DNA of 64,000 bases from Paenibacillus selenitireducens (GTDB lineage: Bacteria > Bacillota > Bacilli > Paenibacillales > Paenibacillaceae), in contig NZ_MSZX01000001.1 in NCBI RefSeq assembly GCF_002021565.1, positions 310,027 through 374,026 of the forward strand, given 5' to 3'. The first letter of the stretch is position 1; each line of letters begins with the position of its first letter. The notes under the pieces were generated by a model that worked only from the letters and a program-made list of their open reading frames with translations, did no database searches and was not told the origin of the DNA. Below, piece after piece: positions 43,084 to 52,205 of this stretch. A program made the position numbers and the translations under genes.

Positions 43084-43965
43084 TCAGAGTGCATTTTTGT
43101 TCCGATTCATGAGCAATTGGCTTCCTAGAATCAGGAGCAGGCTGAGGATGACAATGGATGTGGATACCGCACTCCCGTAGCCATATCGGAAAATATTAAA
43201 TGTATTGTTGTACATGTAGGTGGCGAGAAGCTCTGTTGAATTCGCGGGACCGCCGCGAGTCATAATAAAGATCAAATCAAATGCTTTCAAGCTGCCGGAG
43301 ATACATAAGATGACAGCGACTTTTATCGTCCCCCAGATGATCGGGAGCGTAATTCGCATAAGCTTCCGAAAGCCTTCTGCTCCATCCATTTTCGCTGCAT
43401 CATTCACCTCGCCGGGGATATTCTGCAGAGCCGCAATAAACAAGATGAGATAAGGACCAATGTTGCTCCAAATGATCGGAGGACCGATGGAGAACATGGC
43501 AACCTTCGGATCTGACAGCCAACCCGCCTTCCATGAAGATAACCCGACGGAATCGAGCAGGAAGTTCAGAATACCAATCTGCGGATGATAGATATACCCC
43601 CAGATAAGTCCGATGACAACCGAGGATAACACCATCGGCATGAAGATGGAGGCACGCAGAAATTTCTGAATCCAGGAGTTGCGCGTAAGCAGGATGGCAA
43701 GAACTAATGCAATCGGCACTTGACCGAAGATCGAATAAGCTACGATATACAAATTGTTCTTAAATGAGTTCCAGAAGATCGGATCTCGTAGGACTTCCAC
43801 ATAATTGCCCAAGCCAATATACTTGGGTTCCCCAATACCTTTCCAGCTGAAGAACCCGTAATAAGATGACCATATGACCGGGACGACAACGAAGATGAGA
43901 TAGAGGAGTAACGCAGGGAGCAAGCCTATGAGGATGAATGCTCTTGCGCGAGCTGCTGTTGTCAT
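43084..43965 (-). CDS. CUT1 ABC importer permease (MalF-like), 293 aa
   Basis: ATG 43965 is preferred (AAAGGA 9 bases upstream) over GTG 43971. Six membrane segments are visible, with the EAA loop (VNDAAKMDGAEGFRKLMRITLPII) near residue 195. It lies 23 bases after the binding-protein gene and 50 before the MalG-like gene on the same strand. Confidence 0.88.
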   Translation of the reverse strand: MTTAARARAFILIGLLPALLLYLIFVVVPVIWSSYYGFFSWKGIGEPKYIGLGNYVEVLRDPIFWNSFKNNLYIVAYSIFGQVPIALVLAILLTRNSWIQKFLRASIFMPMVLSSVVIGLIWGYIYHPQIGILNFLLDSVGLSSWKAGWLSDPKVAMFSIGPPIIWSNIGPYLILFIAALQNIPGEVNDAAKMDGAEGFRKLMRITLPIIWGTIKVAVILCISGSLKAFDLIFIMTRGGPANSTELLATYMYNNTFNIFRYGYGSAVSTSIVILSLLLILGSQLLMNRNKNAL

Positions 43966-43988
43966 ATCCACCGTTCCTTTTCGTTAGA

Positions 43989-45341
43989 CTATTCTTTTAG
44001 GCCTTGTTCTTGCGCATCTTGAATTTTCTTCGCAATTTCCTCTGGCTTCGCACCTAAGAGAAGCTCTTGCAATCCGTTGTTCACGGTTTCCGTAGCTGCG
44101 GATGTCAGCTTCGAATCATATACAGGCGTACGCTTCACGCTGTTCACAAGGCTATAGAGATCTGCGAATAACGGTTCAACTTTGCTTTTATCTAAATCTA
44201 CTTTAAAGCTCACGAGCTGGTTAGCCTCTAGGGTTGTTTTTTGAGCTTCAGGTCCTGCTAAAGCAAGGATAAGCTGATTGGCGATGTCTTTCTTTGCACC
44301 TTCAACTTTACTGCTAAGCGCCGGTCCTACGCCGGTCGCTCCCGATACCGAGTTCGGATCCCCTTTGCCATTTGGGATGGAAGGCAATACCGCTACTCCT
44401 GTTGCTGCTAATACATCCTTTGGTGCCGTAGCTACGAGATTCGTAACGGCCCATCCGCCTTCGATGATCATGGCTGCTTTGCCTTGCGCATACAATTGTT
44501 CCATTTGCGTGGTGTCGATCGCATTGAAGCCTTCCTGGAATGCGCCTGTCGTACCTAATTGCTGCAAGTAGGTTAAGGCTTGAACAAATTCAGGGTCCGT
44601 AAATTTCGCTCCATCCTGGGCGACGGCCTTGTCGAACCATTCGGTACCGGTGACTCGGTCTGCTAACGAGCTAAGAATACTGGATTGCGCTAACCAAGGT
44701 GCTTTGTTCCCAAGTGCGATCGGAATGATATTTTTTTCTTTTAGCACCTTCACGGCATTTAAGAGTTCGTCCCATGTTTTCGGAACGGTTAGCCCATTTT
44801 CGGTCAGGATGGTTTTGTTATAGTAAAGAATGGATGTCGGCGATAAACCCATCGGTGCGCTGTAAGTCTTGCCGTCAAAGGTGAAATCATCGAAGGAGTT
44901 CGGCAAGTACCCATCCTTCCACGCGGGATTGCTATCAAGCAGATCATTCAAGGGTTGAACGAGCCCGGCGGATGAGAATTCCTTGGCGATCGTTCCCGGA
45001 TGCATAATGAACACGTCAGGCAATTCATTCGCAGCTGCGACGGTTTTCAGGCGCTGACGATAGCCGTCAGGCGGAATCGCTTGAATATCGAGCTGTACAT
45101 TGGCGTGATCTTTCTGGAACTGATCGATAATGCCCCGCATGGCTTTGGCGCGAAGGTCTTCACCCGTAAAGTTATGCCAGAGCGATAGCTTGACTTTCTC
45201 TTTAGGTTGTTCCTCGTTCTTCGTTTCTGTCGTTGCAGGTGAGGATTCTTCCTTCGCAGGCGTACTGCTGCTGCCGCATCCCGCCAACGCCACGCTAAAC
45301 ATCATCAATAGCAATAGAGCATGAACGAATCTCTTTTTCAT
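43989..45341 (-). CDS. CUT1 extracellular solute-binding lipoprotein, 450 aa
   Basis: A signal peptide with lipobox (VALAGCGSS) is followed by a short charged linker and a family-1 solute-binding domain (LSLWHNFTGEDLRAKAMRGIIDQFQKDH; LPDVFIMHPG; GKAAMIIEGGW). AGGAGGGG precedes the ATG. It belongs to the third kinase/regulator/importer module of the window. The ligand is unknown. Confidence 0.9.
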   Translation of the reverse strand: MKKRFVHALLLLMMFSVALAGCGSSSTPAKEESSPATTETKNEEQPKEKVKLSLWHNFTGEDLRAKAMRGIIDQFQKDHANVQLDIQAIPPDGYRQRLKTVAAANELPDVFIMHPGTIAKEFSSAGLVQPLNDLLDSNPAWKDGYLPNSFDDFTFDGKTYSAPMGLSPTSILYYNKTILTENGLTVPKTWDELLNAVKVLKEKNIIPIALGNKAPWLAQSSILSSLADRVTGTEWFDKAVAQDGAKFTDPEFVQALTYLQQLGTTGAFQEGFNAIDTTQMEQLYAQGKAAMIIEGGWAVTNLVATAPKDVLAATGVAVLPSIPNGKGDPNSVSGATGVGPALSSKVEGAKKDIANQLILALAGPEAQKTTLEANQLVSFKVDLDKSKVEPLFADLYSLVNSVKRTPVYDSKLTSAATETVNNGLQELLLGAKPEEIAKKIQDAQEQGLKE

Positions 45342-45438
45342 GATTGCAACCCCTCCTGATATATGTGATCTACTTCAGTATAGAATCTGCTCTGCGTGCT
45401 CAACAGGGGACATCATTCAGGAGCAGGGTAGATAGAAT

Positions 45439-46971
45439 TCAGTTTCTTTCGCGATATTCCGAAGGCGTTCTCCCCGTATGTTTCTTGAATAACTGACTAA
45501 AATACTTCATGTCTTCATAGCCGACGGCCTTGGCAACTTGACTGATCTTTGTCTCCGACTCCGCTAGAATTTCCATCGCGCGGTTCATGCGCTCACGTGT
45601 AATAAATTCAATGTAGTTCAATCCTGTCTCCCGTTTGAACACTTCACTGAAATGATTCGGATTCAAATGCACCTGTCTCGCCACTTGCTGCAACGTGATA
45701 CTCGTGTGCAGATGCTCCCGAATATAGACCATCGCGCGTCCAATGTAGGAATTCCCTCGATGTTCCACGCTAGATTCCCGGTATGTATCCATGATGGAGC
45801 AGCATGTTCGGTATAAGGCTTCTTCAGGATGATCATTGAGTTGGATGGTTTCCTGCGGGTTGCCGTCTAAAGGGTTGTCCTCCTTGCACGCTACCGGATT
45901 TACACGTTCTAACCATCGATACCCCGAGATAAGCACGGATTGGAGATACGCGAGCAAGGAAGCAGGTGTCGCTTGGTCATCTTGGATTTGCTCGGCAATA
46001 CGATCACGGATCCATACATGCAGTTCCGCACGGTTCCCTTTCACCAGAATGGAGGATAGGGCCGCCTCTTCTTCACGAGAGCATACGGACCTTCCTCCCT
46101 TGCGATGTTGAATATGTTCATAGGAGAGTGTTTCTTGCCCCCCAGAGATATATCGATATGCCAGCGTATGTTCAGCTTCGCGGTAAGAATCTTTCCATCC
46201 GGTATACGAAGATACATAGGCGCCTAAGGCCGCAAAGATGGAGCATTTTAATAAGGCTTCGATCCTCGTGATGATACGGGCAATGTCGCTGGATGGATCC
46301 ATAGGGCGATGATCGAAGCGTAAAAGAATAAGGAGCGAATCGGGACGCAGAATCGTCTCGCAGCTGAATGATTCGCACATCATATTTTCAATGGCAAATA
46401 AGAGAAGCGCAGACTCGTCCCAACCCGAGGCGGTAATCAGCATGACTTGATAGGCGAACGGAGGCGGGACGAGATCGAAATGCTCTTGTGCGGACAACCG
46501 CATGTCTTCGCTGACGACGCCTTCTGTGATCAACTGCTCGAGCAGCTGCGTCCGGTAAGCCTGATGGTGGCGTGATTCCCGTTTCTCTTCCGCCCATCGA
46601 TCTTGAATCCGCTGCTGGGCTTTGACCATCGTCTTGATAATCTCTTCCGGTCGGCTGGTTTTGAGCAGATAATCGCTTACGCCTTCACGCAAGGCTTGTT
46701 GTGCATAGGAGAATTCGTCGTATCCCGACAAGATGACCACTTCAATATCGGGGTAATGCGTGCGAAGATGAGCTGCCAACTCCAGTCCGTTCATGCCCGC
46801 CATTCGAATGTCCGTAAGGACCAACTGCGGTTGTTCTATCGGCAATCGTTCCAGCGCTTCCTCTGCGGATGCCGCAGGGGGCAGAACTTGAATGCCTAAG
46901 CCGTGCCAGTCGATAACTTGACTGATTCCCGTACGGATAATGACTTCATCGTCAACAATAAGTAACTTCAA
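45439..46971 (-). CDS. YesN-like response regulator with AraC output, 510 aa
   Basis: The true start is TTG 46971, because AAGGAGGA lies just before it and the receiver begins there (KLLIVDDEVIIRTG). Phospho-acceptor Asp is in LVLTDIRMAGMNG near residue 55. Two AraC helix-turn-helix motifs close the protein (ITLQQVARQVHLNPNHFSEVFKRETG; ISQVAKAVGYEDMKYFSQLFKKHTGRTPSEYR). The TTG overlaps the kinase stop (TTGA), so the pair is translationally coupled. It should control the binding-protein and permease genes just downstream. Confidence 0.9.
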   Translation of the reverse strand: MKLLIVDDEVIIRTGISQVIDWHGLGIQVLPPAASAEEALERLPIEQPQLVLTDIRMAGMNGLELAAHLRTHYPDIEVVILSGYDEFSYAQQALREGVSDYLLKTSRPEEIIKTMVKAQQRIQDRWAEEKRESRHHQAYRTQLLEQLITEGVVSEDMRLSAQEHFDLVPPPFAYQVMLITASGWDESALLLFAIENMMCESFSCETILRPDSLLILLRFDHRPMDPSSDIARIITRIEALLKCSIFAALGAYVSSYTGWKDSYREAEHTLAYRYISGGQETLSYEHIQHRKGGRSVCSREEEAALSSILVKGNRAELHVWIRDRIAEQIQDDQATPASLLAYLQSVLISGYRWLERVNPVACKEDNPLDGNPQETIQLNDHPEEALYRTCCSIMDTYRESSVEHRGNSYIGRAMVYIREHLHTSITLQQVARQVHLNPNHFSEVFKRETGLNYIEFITRERMNRAMEILAESETKISQVAKAVGYEDMKYFSQLFKKHTGRTPSEYRERN

Positions 46972-48728
46972 ATTAAATCCTCCTTGTAAGGAATGCTGAA
47001 TGAGACTTGTGTCCCATGACCAGCAATACTCTCGATGGTTAATCCTGTATCTTGTCCGTAATGAAGCTGCAGGCGTTGATGTACATTCCGAAGACCGTAA
47101 CTTCCTTGGGGTCCTGCATGTTGGTCCATTGGGGCCTCCAGCTGCTGGCGAATCAACTGCAATTGCTCGGTCGTAAGTCCTTTTCCAGAATCTTCGACGG
47201 AGAAATGCATCCACCCCTCATTCAACGGCTGTGCACGAACGGAGATATATCCGTTATCCTGCTGTTGCATGATGCCATGAATGATGGCGTTTTCAATAAG
47301 CGGTTGAAGAAGAAGCTTCAACATCCATTTGGACTCGATCGCTGCATCGATGATAAATTCAATTTCAAATTGATTTGGATAGCGAATGTTCTGAATGCTG
47401 GCATAATGCCGTGCATGTTCCATCTCTTGCTTGACGTGGCAATATTCATGGCCCCGGTTCAGGCTAAATCGCAGAAAGTCGCTTAAGGAGCCTACCATTT
47501 CAGCGATCTTCGAATCTCGGTTCATGAGCGCCATCCAATGGATGGAAGCCAGCGTATTGTATAGAAAATGCGGATTGATTTGCGCTTGGAGCGCTTGCAT
47601 ATCAGCTTCTTTCTTCAGCGCTTCATTGCGCTGGACTTGATTCATTAACCGTTGAATCCGCTCGCCTAGCTTGTTATAGCTATGAATGAGCAGACCGACC
47701 TCATCGGACGAGGTCACGCGAATCGCGACGACATCATCATCCGGCTGAAAGTCTTTCAACGAATGAGCTAACGATTGCAGCGGCTTGGTCACGCGTTGGA
47801 CGAAAAAGAGCACAAATGCCGCGATAATCAGCATGGCAAGTCCGACAGCTAGAGCTGTTATGGATAGTACATACCGGTTCTGGGCTTGATATTGCTCGAA
47901 AGGGATGACGGCCATAAGCGTCCAATTCACGTTCGGAACCTTATAGTAGACGATCGTTTTTTTGGCTGCACCCGATCCGTAATTCATGAAGCCACGCGGA
48001 TCATCCATGGCGCTCAGGTTAGGAAATAGCTTCGTAACGGGCTGTGTAAGGTAATCGCGTTGGCCCCCGGAGATGATCTTGCCTTCTTGATCCAGGAGCA
48101 GGACATAGCCGTCCCCATCAATACCGGGCTTTAAAATAAAGTCCGCAATGGCGGATTCATGGATGCTAATGGATAGGACTCCTTTGGACCGATAGGTCGT
48201 CATGCTGCCAATCGGACGAAGGAGTGAGATCACTTTTTCTTCTCCTGTGGTTGTTACGTTCTCATACAACGAGGTCCACCATTTGGTACCGGGTTGCGTG
48301 TTCACGGGATGGGTCGGTGTTAAGGACAAGCCGTTCTGAAAGATCGTGGTGTTGGATAAGGAATGATTGCGATTGTTCGGATAGATGGAGATATCTGAAA
48401 TATACTTTTTGGAAAATACGAGATTGGATAAGAAGCCCATGATCTTAATCTGCAGCGAGCCGTTCTGATTCGGCTTGGCCAGATACTGCTGAATATCTTC
48501 TTGTCCGATCAGGAAGATGGACATATTCTCGACATCTTGAATAATAAACTCCAGATTCGTGTCAATCTGACGAAGAATGCTCATGCTGGATTGTTTGGCT
48601 TTCTCTTCCGCTTCGAGGGCTGCGATCGTGTAGAGCACATATCCGAGCGATAACAGCGGTACGAGAATCGAACCGAGCAGAATCACCGACAGTTTACGTT
48701 TCAAAGACTTGCCTAACCAACGTTGCAT
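46968..48728 (-). CDS. YesM-like sensor histidine kinase, 586 aa
   Basis: Membrane segments at about residues 13-35 and 285-307 enclose an extracellular Cache-like sensor (VLLLDQEGKIISGG). A HAMP linker follows, then QINPHFLYN near 383 and HATPase with LLLQPLIENAIIHG and YGLRNVHQRL. AAAGGAG lies ahead of the ATG with rather long spacing. It is first gene of the five-gene importer module, and its last codons contain the binding site for the regulator. Confidence 0.92.
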   Translation of the reverse strand: MQRWLGKSLKRKLSVILLGSILVPLLSLGYVLYTIAALEAEEKAKQSSMSILRQIDTNLEFIIQDVENMSIFLIGQEDIQQYLAKPNQNGSLQIKIMGFLSNLVFSKKYISDISIYPNNRNHSLSNTTIFQNGLSLTPTHPVNTQPGTKWWTSLYENVTTTGEEKVISLLRPIGSMTTYRSKGVLSISIHESAIADFILKPGIDGDGYVLLLDQEGKIISGGQRDYLTQPVTKLFPNLSAMDDPRGFMNYGSGAAKKTIVYYKVPNVNWTLMAVIPFEQYQAQNRYVLSITALAVGLAMLIIAAFVLFFVQRVTKPLQSLAHSLKDFQPDDDVVAIRVTSSDEVGLLIHSYNKLGERIQRLMNQVQRNEALKKEADMQALQAQINPHFLYNTLASIHWMALMNRDSKIAEMVGSLSDFLRFSLNRGHEYCHVKQEMEHARHYASIQNIRYPNQFEIEFIIDAAIESKWMLKLLLQPLIENAIIHGIMQQQDNGYISVRAQPLNEGWMHFSVEDSGKGLTTEQLQLIRQQLEAPMDQHAGPQGSYGLRNVHQRLQLHYGQDTGLTIESIAGHGTQVSFSIPYKEDLI

Positions 48729-49000
48729 CGTGATGGGACACTCCTTTTGAGGGTGAAGTATGTACGTTGCTAGAATTATACAGTACCTTATGTGGGTTGG
48801 GGAGGGAGATATTTGGCTAGTGCGGAAGTGATCGCGAGATTCAAAGATCTCTGCCGTAGAATGTTAACTAATGCATAAATAAGTCATGCGAGGAGGAAAA
48901 AAAGTCTTTCAGGGGCAAATTAATGGACGTAATAAGCAACAATTATTATGGTATACTCGTCTAAATTAATGAATGTAAGTTAAAATTTAGGAGGTATGAT

Positions 49001-49294
49001 ATGAAGAAGAAAACGATGATTATATCAACTTTAGCGATGGTGATGGTTTTATGTGGGACTATATATTTCATTCAATCCCCTGTTAAATTAAATACAAATA
49101 TGGCTAAAGGAACTGAAACTAAACTAGACGAATCACAGCTTATCTCAAAAGAAGAATATACAGAAATGAGTAAAATTATTATCGATTACAATAAAGGTTT
49201 GATTCCCGAGTCTGAACTTGCAAAGGCCGAAAAATTACTTAAAAAGCATCCGGAACTAAAATCTAAAAATCCCGTTCCTTATAAGCAGAAATAA
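49001..49294 (+). CDS. Small secreted or membrane-anchored protein, 97 aa
   Basis: KKK at the N-terminus and a hydrophobic stretch at residues 7-25 form a signal peptide or anchor. The remainder is a charged Lys/Glu-rich helical tail. AGGAGGT lies 6 bases before the ATG, and an extended -10 (TATGGTATACT) ends at 48957. No family is recognised. It is locally AT-rich compared with its neighbours. Confidence 0.7.
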   Translation: MKKKTMIISTLAMVMVLCGTIYFIQSPVKLNTNMAKGTETKLDESQLISKEEYTEMSKIIIDYNKGLIPESELAKAEKLLKKHPELKSKNPVPYKQK

Positions 49295-49409
49295 AAAATC
49301 AAGAGACTGGGTGCTGATTGTTGCTTGCCTATGACGATGGTTATTATCGCGCGGCTGCAGCTCATGTTCTTAGAAGACGTCCTAGGGGGAGTATAGGGGG
49401 AAAGAGAAT

Positions 49410-49443
49410 AAGCTGACCGTTATCAAAAGAAAAGGATCAGCTT
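49410..49443 (-). terminator. Hairpin at the end of the WYL gene
   Basis: AAGCTGA-CC pairs with GG-TCAGCTT with a T-rich side on the minus strand (CCTTTTCTTTT in the loop). It includes the stop codon of the second WYL gene. Confidence 0.5.
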
Positions 49444-50264
49444 GTTGGATTGGCTTCGGAGGTTGTCGTTTCATCATATCGGGCTAAGGCCCGCGTCGCA
49501 GATTCGTACATCCGCTGCTTAAAGTGCTCGCTCTCGATCACCTTGACGCGCATCCCAAGAAACCGAAGCTTCGATAGTATATATTCGCTTTCATCCTGTA
49601 GGAAAGTTAGCTGGATCGTATAGCTATCCTGAGCTTCATCATAGTTGATGTCTTTTTCGAAACAGGAAAAGGCGTATAAGATACGAGAAAGCTCGCGGTT
49701 ATATCTTCGAAGCACGAGAATCGTTGCCTGACGTTGATTGGCGGCGTGACGGCTTTCGATCTCCGATTGAATATGCTCTATTTGCGTCGGAGTTATCGAC
49801 GATTCAGCGACATCCACGATCTGCTGAAGCCGTGTATGCATCAAGGTCCGTCGTCGTAGGTTGTACCACAAGAGGTACCATTCTCGCTTTACCATCGAAT
49901 ATTCCAGCTTATAGGCATACCCTGCTTCCTCATGATAGATCCGACCATCCTTGATCTTGTAAGTTAATTGAACCCCAGTTTGCCGAAGGATTAGCCGCCG
50001 CAGGGTTCGGAGATGCGGATGATAAACATGCTTATCCTTGCTTCCCGCTTTTTCCAACAGTGCCGTGGAGACGTCGAATGTTGCGTCTTGGCGAAGCAGC
50101 GTCTGAAGTTTGTCTAAAGTCACAGGCGAGAAAGCTTCATGCGCGGAAGGATGCTGCAGCATGGTTTTGAGCCATGTCCGCTCTTGCGATGTGATCATGA
50201 AGGCGCCTTGTTCCTCTATTCGTGATAAAAGTTGGTAGTTAAATATTTTCTCGAACAGCTGCAT
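49437..50264 (-). CDS. WYL-domain protein, second of a pair, 275 aa
   Basis: The central region reads as a WYL-type Sm-like beta barrel (YKLEYSMVKREWYLLWYNLRRRTLMHTRLQQIVDV, residues about 118-155), with a C-terminal WCX-like extension. The N-terminal 90 residues are helical without a clear helix-turn-helix. Its start overlaps the end of the upstream WYL gene by 26 bases, so the two are co-translated, a PafBC-like tandem arrangement. WYL domains bind nucleic-acid or nucleotide ligands. It diverges from the tRNA-like region and slipin gene. Confidence 0.8.
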   Translation of the reverse strand: MQLFEKIFNYQLLSRIEEQGAFMITSQERTWLKTMLQHPSAHEAFSPVTLDKLQTLLRQDATFDVSTALLEKAGSKDKHVYHPHLRTLRRLILRQTGVQLTYKIKDGRIYHEEAGYAYKLEYSMVKREWYLLWYNLRRRTLMHTRLQQIVDVAESSITPTQIEHIQSEIESRHAANQRQATILVLRRYNRELSRILYAFSCFEKDINYDEAQDSYTIQLTFLQDESEYILSKLRFLGMRVKVIESEHFKQRMYESATRALARYDETTTSEANPTS

Positions 50265-51561
50265 AGTAATCTCGAATCTCCTTCCATTCTGCCATCATTT
50301 CTTCCCGCAGAGAACGCGGTTCGAGCACTTCGCAGCTAGAACCGAAGCTTCGAATCCAAGGTTTGATTTCCAACGTGCCATTCACGGTGATCTCGAAGAT
50401 GAAGGATTCATTCGTCGTGTTCGAAACCATACCCCATTGTCCTTGCAGAAGTACTCGCTCATGAATGAAATTCGGTATCGGGGGTTCGGGCGTGAAGAAT
50501 CGAATCCTTATGTTGACGGGATGCCCTGTATCGACGAGCCAGCTATGTTGTATTTTGTGCTCCAGTTCGCTTCTCTTCGCTTGAAATAGCGCTTCTTCAA
50601 CGGGTTCATCTTCCACTAATTGTGTGATTCCTTCCATACGAAACTTTCGGATTCCATACCTAGAGCTGTACCCGATCAGATAATATCTCCCATACTGATG
50701 ATCATAAATGATCGCAAGCGGGAGTGTCTGCTCCTGCTTTCCTTCAAGATCCCGTTCATAGAGCGGATTCGTGTTCTGTGACGTATAGGTTTGGGGACTT
50801 TTCGGCGAAAAATACGTAAATCTCACCTTCCGACGGGCATGGATAGCTTGCAGCAATGTGAACAGATGCGCTTCGTCCAGAATACGGGAAGGATAGTGGT
50901 ATTTATAGAGAAAAGGCTCCGTAAACGCCGGGATCGCTTCATGACGTTGGATGAATTTCAGTAATCCTTCGCGGAGCAAGTACCCTTGTACGGAGGGGAT
51001 CTGTGTATTCGCCATGATATCGACGAAATCATATAAATCGATGAGTTCATCCGATGTTAGTTGTTGCACAAGATCGTTATCGATTCGGTACCGATAGGGA
51101 CGAGGTCCTGATTCTTTGCGAATGACACCGACCTGCTCCAAATACTTCACGTCTGCCCGAATCGTCTTCTCATCCGGAAGCGCAGCATCAGAAGGGAGCG
51201 TGTTACCGCAGATCTCTAAGAGCTCCATCGCGGTATAGGCACGTTCGTTCATGGCCGCGACCAGTGTGGAGATGCGCTGACTCTCTGATTCTTTGAGTGA
51301 TTTCGCTCGGAAAAGAAACAAGAGGATGGGGCTTGTCGTATCGTAATATCGATATCGGAGTGTCTCCGTGAATTCCTTCTCGGTTATCGAACGTTCTGGA
51401 TGAATCGTTCCTACAATATCTTTGAGACGGCGAAGGGTCTTATCAATCGAATGTACAGATAATCCTAACCGATCGGCAAGCTGCTGACGATTGTATGCGC
51501 CGCTCGTAAGCATGAACAAGCGTAATAATTGGATTTCTTTATCGAAGCTTTCTTTGGCCAT
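50239..51561 (-). CDS. Helix-turn-helix WYL-domain transcriptional regulator, first of a pair, 440 aa
   Basis: The start ATG 51561 has GGAGGACG upstream. An N-terminal helix-turn-helix (YNRQQLADRLGLSVHSIDKTLRRLKDIVG, about residues 20-50) and a second winged region near 110-155 (DEKTIRADVKYLEQVGVIRKE) are followed by a WYL domain near 240-310 (RRKVRFTYFSPKSPQT...LPLAIIYDHQYGRYYLIGYSSRYGIRKFRMEGI) and a WCX-like C-terminus. Such proteins regulate DNA-damage or RNA-damage responses and phage defence. It is divergent from the slipin gene, with a 640-base tRNA-like region between them. Confidence 0.87.
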   Translation of the reverse strand: MAKESFDKEIQLLRLFMLTSGAYNRQQLADRLGLSVHSIDKTLRRLKDIVGTIHPERSITEKEFTETLRYRYYDTTSPILLFLFRAKSLKESESQRISTLVAAMNERAYTAMELLEICGNTLPSDAALPDEKTIRADVKYLEQVGVIRKESGPRPYRYRIDNDLVQQLTSDELIDLYDFVDIMANTQIPSVQGYLLREGLLKFIQRHEAIPAFTEPFLYKYHYPSRILDEAHLFTLLQAIHARRKVRFTYFSPKSPQTYTSQNTNPLYERDLEGKQEQTLPLAIIYDHQYGRYYLIGYSSRYGIRKFRMEGITQLVEDEPVEEALFQAKRSELEHKIQHSWLVDTGHPVNIRIRFFTPEPPIPNFIHERVLLQGQWGMVSNTTNESFIFEITVNGTLEIKPWIRSFGSSCEVLEPRSLREEMMAEWKEIRDYYAAVRENI

Positions 51562-51743
51562 GCTCGCGTCCTCCTTGTTCGATCGCACTTCTTTCATTGT
51601 ATCAGGCCGTAGAAGGGGATAAAATGGAAACTTTTTTAGCGTCGTAATACTTTCGCCATGTTCGTGATGGATGAAATGAGCGATGATAGGGCAAGAACAG
51701 CACGATGATGCACGTCATTGGACGTTATCATAGATCGATTCAT

Positions 51744-52020
51744 GGATGGGTGACTGTACCTGGGCTTGGACTTCAAAGGTTCGGCAGTGCGCGCATATCC
51801 TATATGCATGTATGCTGTACAGCTCTTTCCCGGCATGTATCCACCAACAGGGGTTCGATTCCCCACATCGATAGGGCCGATGAACTGGTAGTGTACTCGA
51901 CTTTCAATCGAGAATTACAAATTATTCGACTGAAGCAGAGAGATGCTCAGTGGCTAAGGCAGCACACTGCGCTGAAGCTCAGTAATCCGCAGATACCGAC
52001 TAGGGCAAGTCTCTATTGGC
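51744..52020 (+). ncRNA. Degenerate tRNA-like array between WYL and slipin genes
   Basis: Several pieces look like tRNA parts but do not build a standard tRNA. They are: an anticodon-arm-like segment near 51769-51785; a perfect T-arm-like hairpin at 51850-51864 (GGGG-TTCGATT-CCCC) followed by an acceptor-like CATCGATA; a perfect 5-bp anticodon-arm-like hairpin at 51896-51912 (CTCGA-CTTTCAA-TCGAG, anticodon TTC if real) preceded by GGGCCGATGAACTGGTAG; and a D-arm-like GCTCAGTGGCTAAGGCAGC at 51945-51963 with flanking AGAGA...TCTCT (51938-51942 and 52010-52014). Spacing of about 70-75 bases fits a run of tRNA-like units. Whether it is transcribed is unknown. Confidence 0.45.
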
Positions 52021-52205
52021 GCTGAATCATCCGGTGAATTCGAAATGGATTGCCGTTGAATCTTTGGGTAATTCATCTGGATGAACGGTTAGCGAAGAGA
52101 ATTTCTCTTTTCTTAAGCGAGATTCCGCGGATGCCGCAGGAGGATCTCTCAAGCAAGGTCAACCATGGAACAGCAGTGATGAGGCTGCTGAAGGAGGCAA
52201 CAATC

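Noticed and set aside
45439-47214. Long N-terminal extension of the third response regulator (to 47214)
   Set aside because: The extension lies antiparallel over nothing but the kinase gene's own 3' coding region in another frame, and a strong AAGGAGGA plus TTG at 46971 marks the real start of the receiver.
51744-51872. Possible selenocysteine tRNA (GGACTTCAAA anticodon-like loop and a long hairpin after it)
   Set aside because: The flanking anticodon stem does not pair properly, the T-arm is too far away, and no SelB/SelA genes are in view. Treated as degenerate tRNA-like sequence.
51705-52025. Open frame of 106 codons in the WYL-slipin gap
   Set aside because: No binding site, atypical composition (Arg/His/Ser), and it overlaps the tRNA-like pieces, which explain the sequence better.
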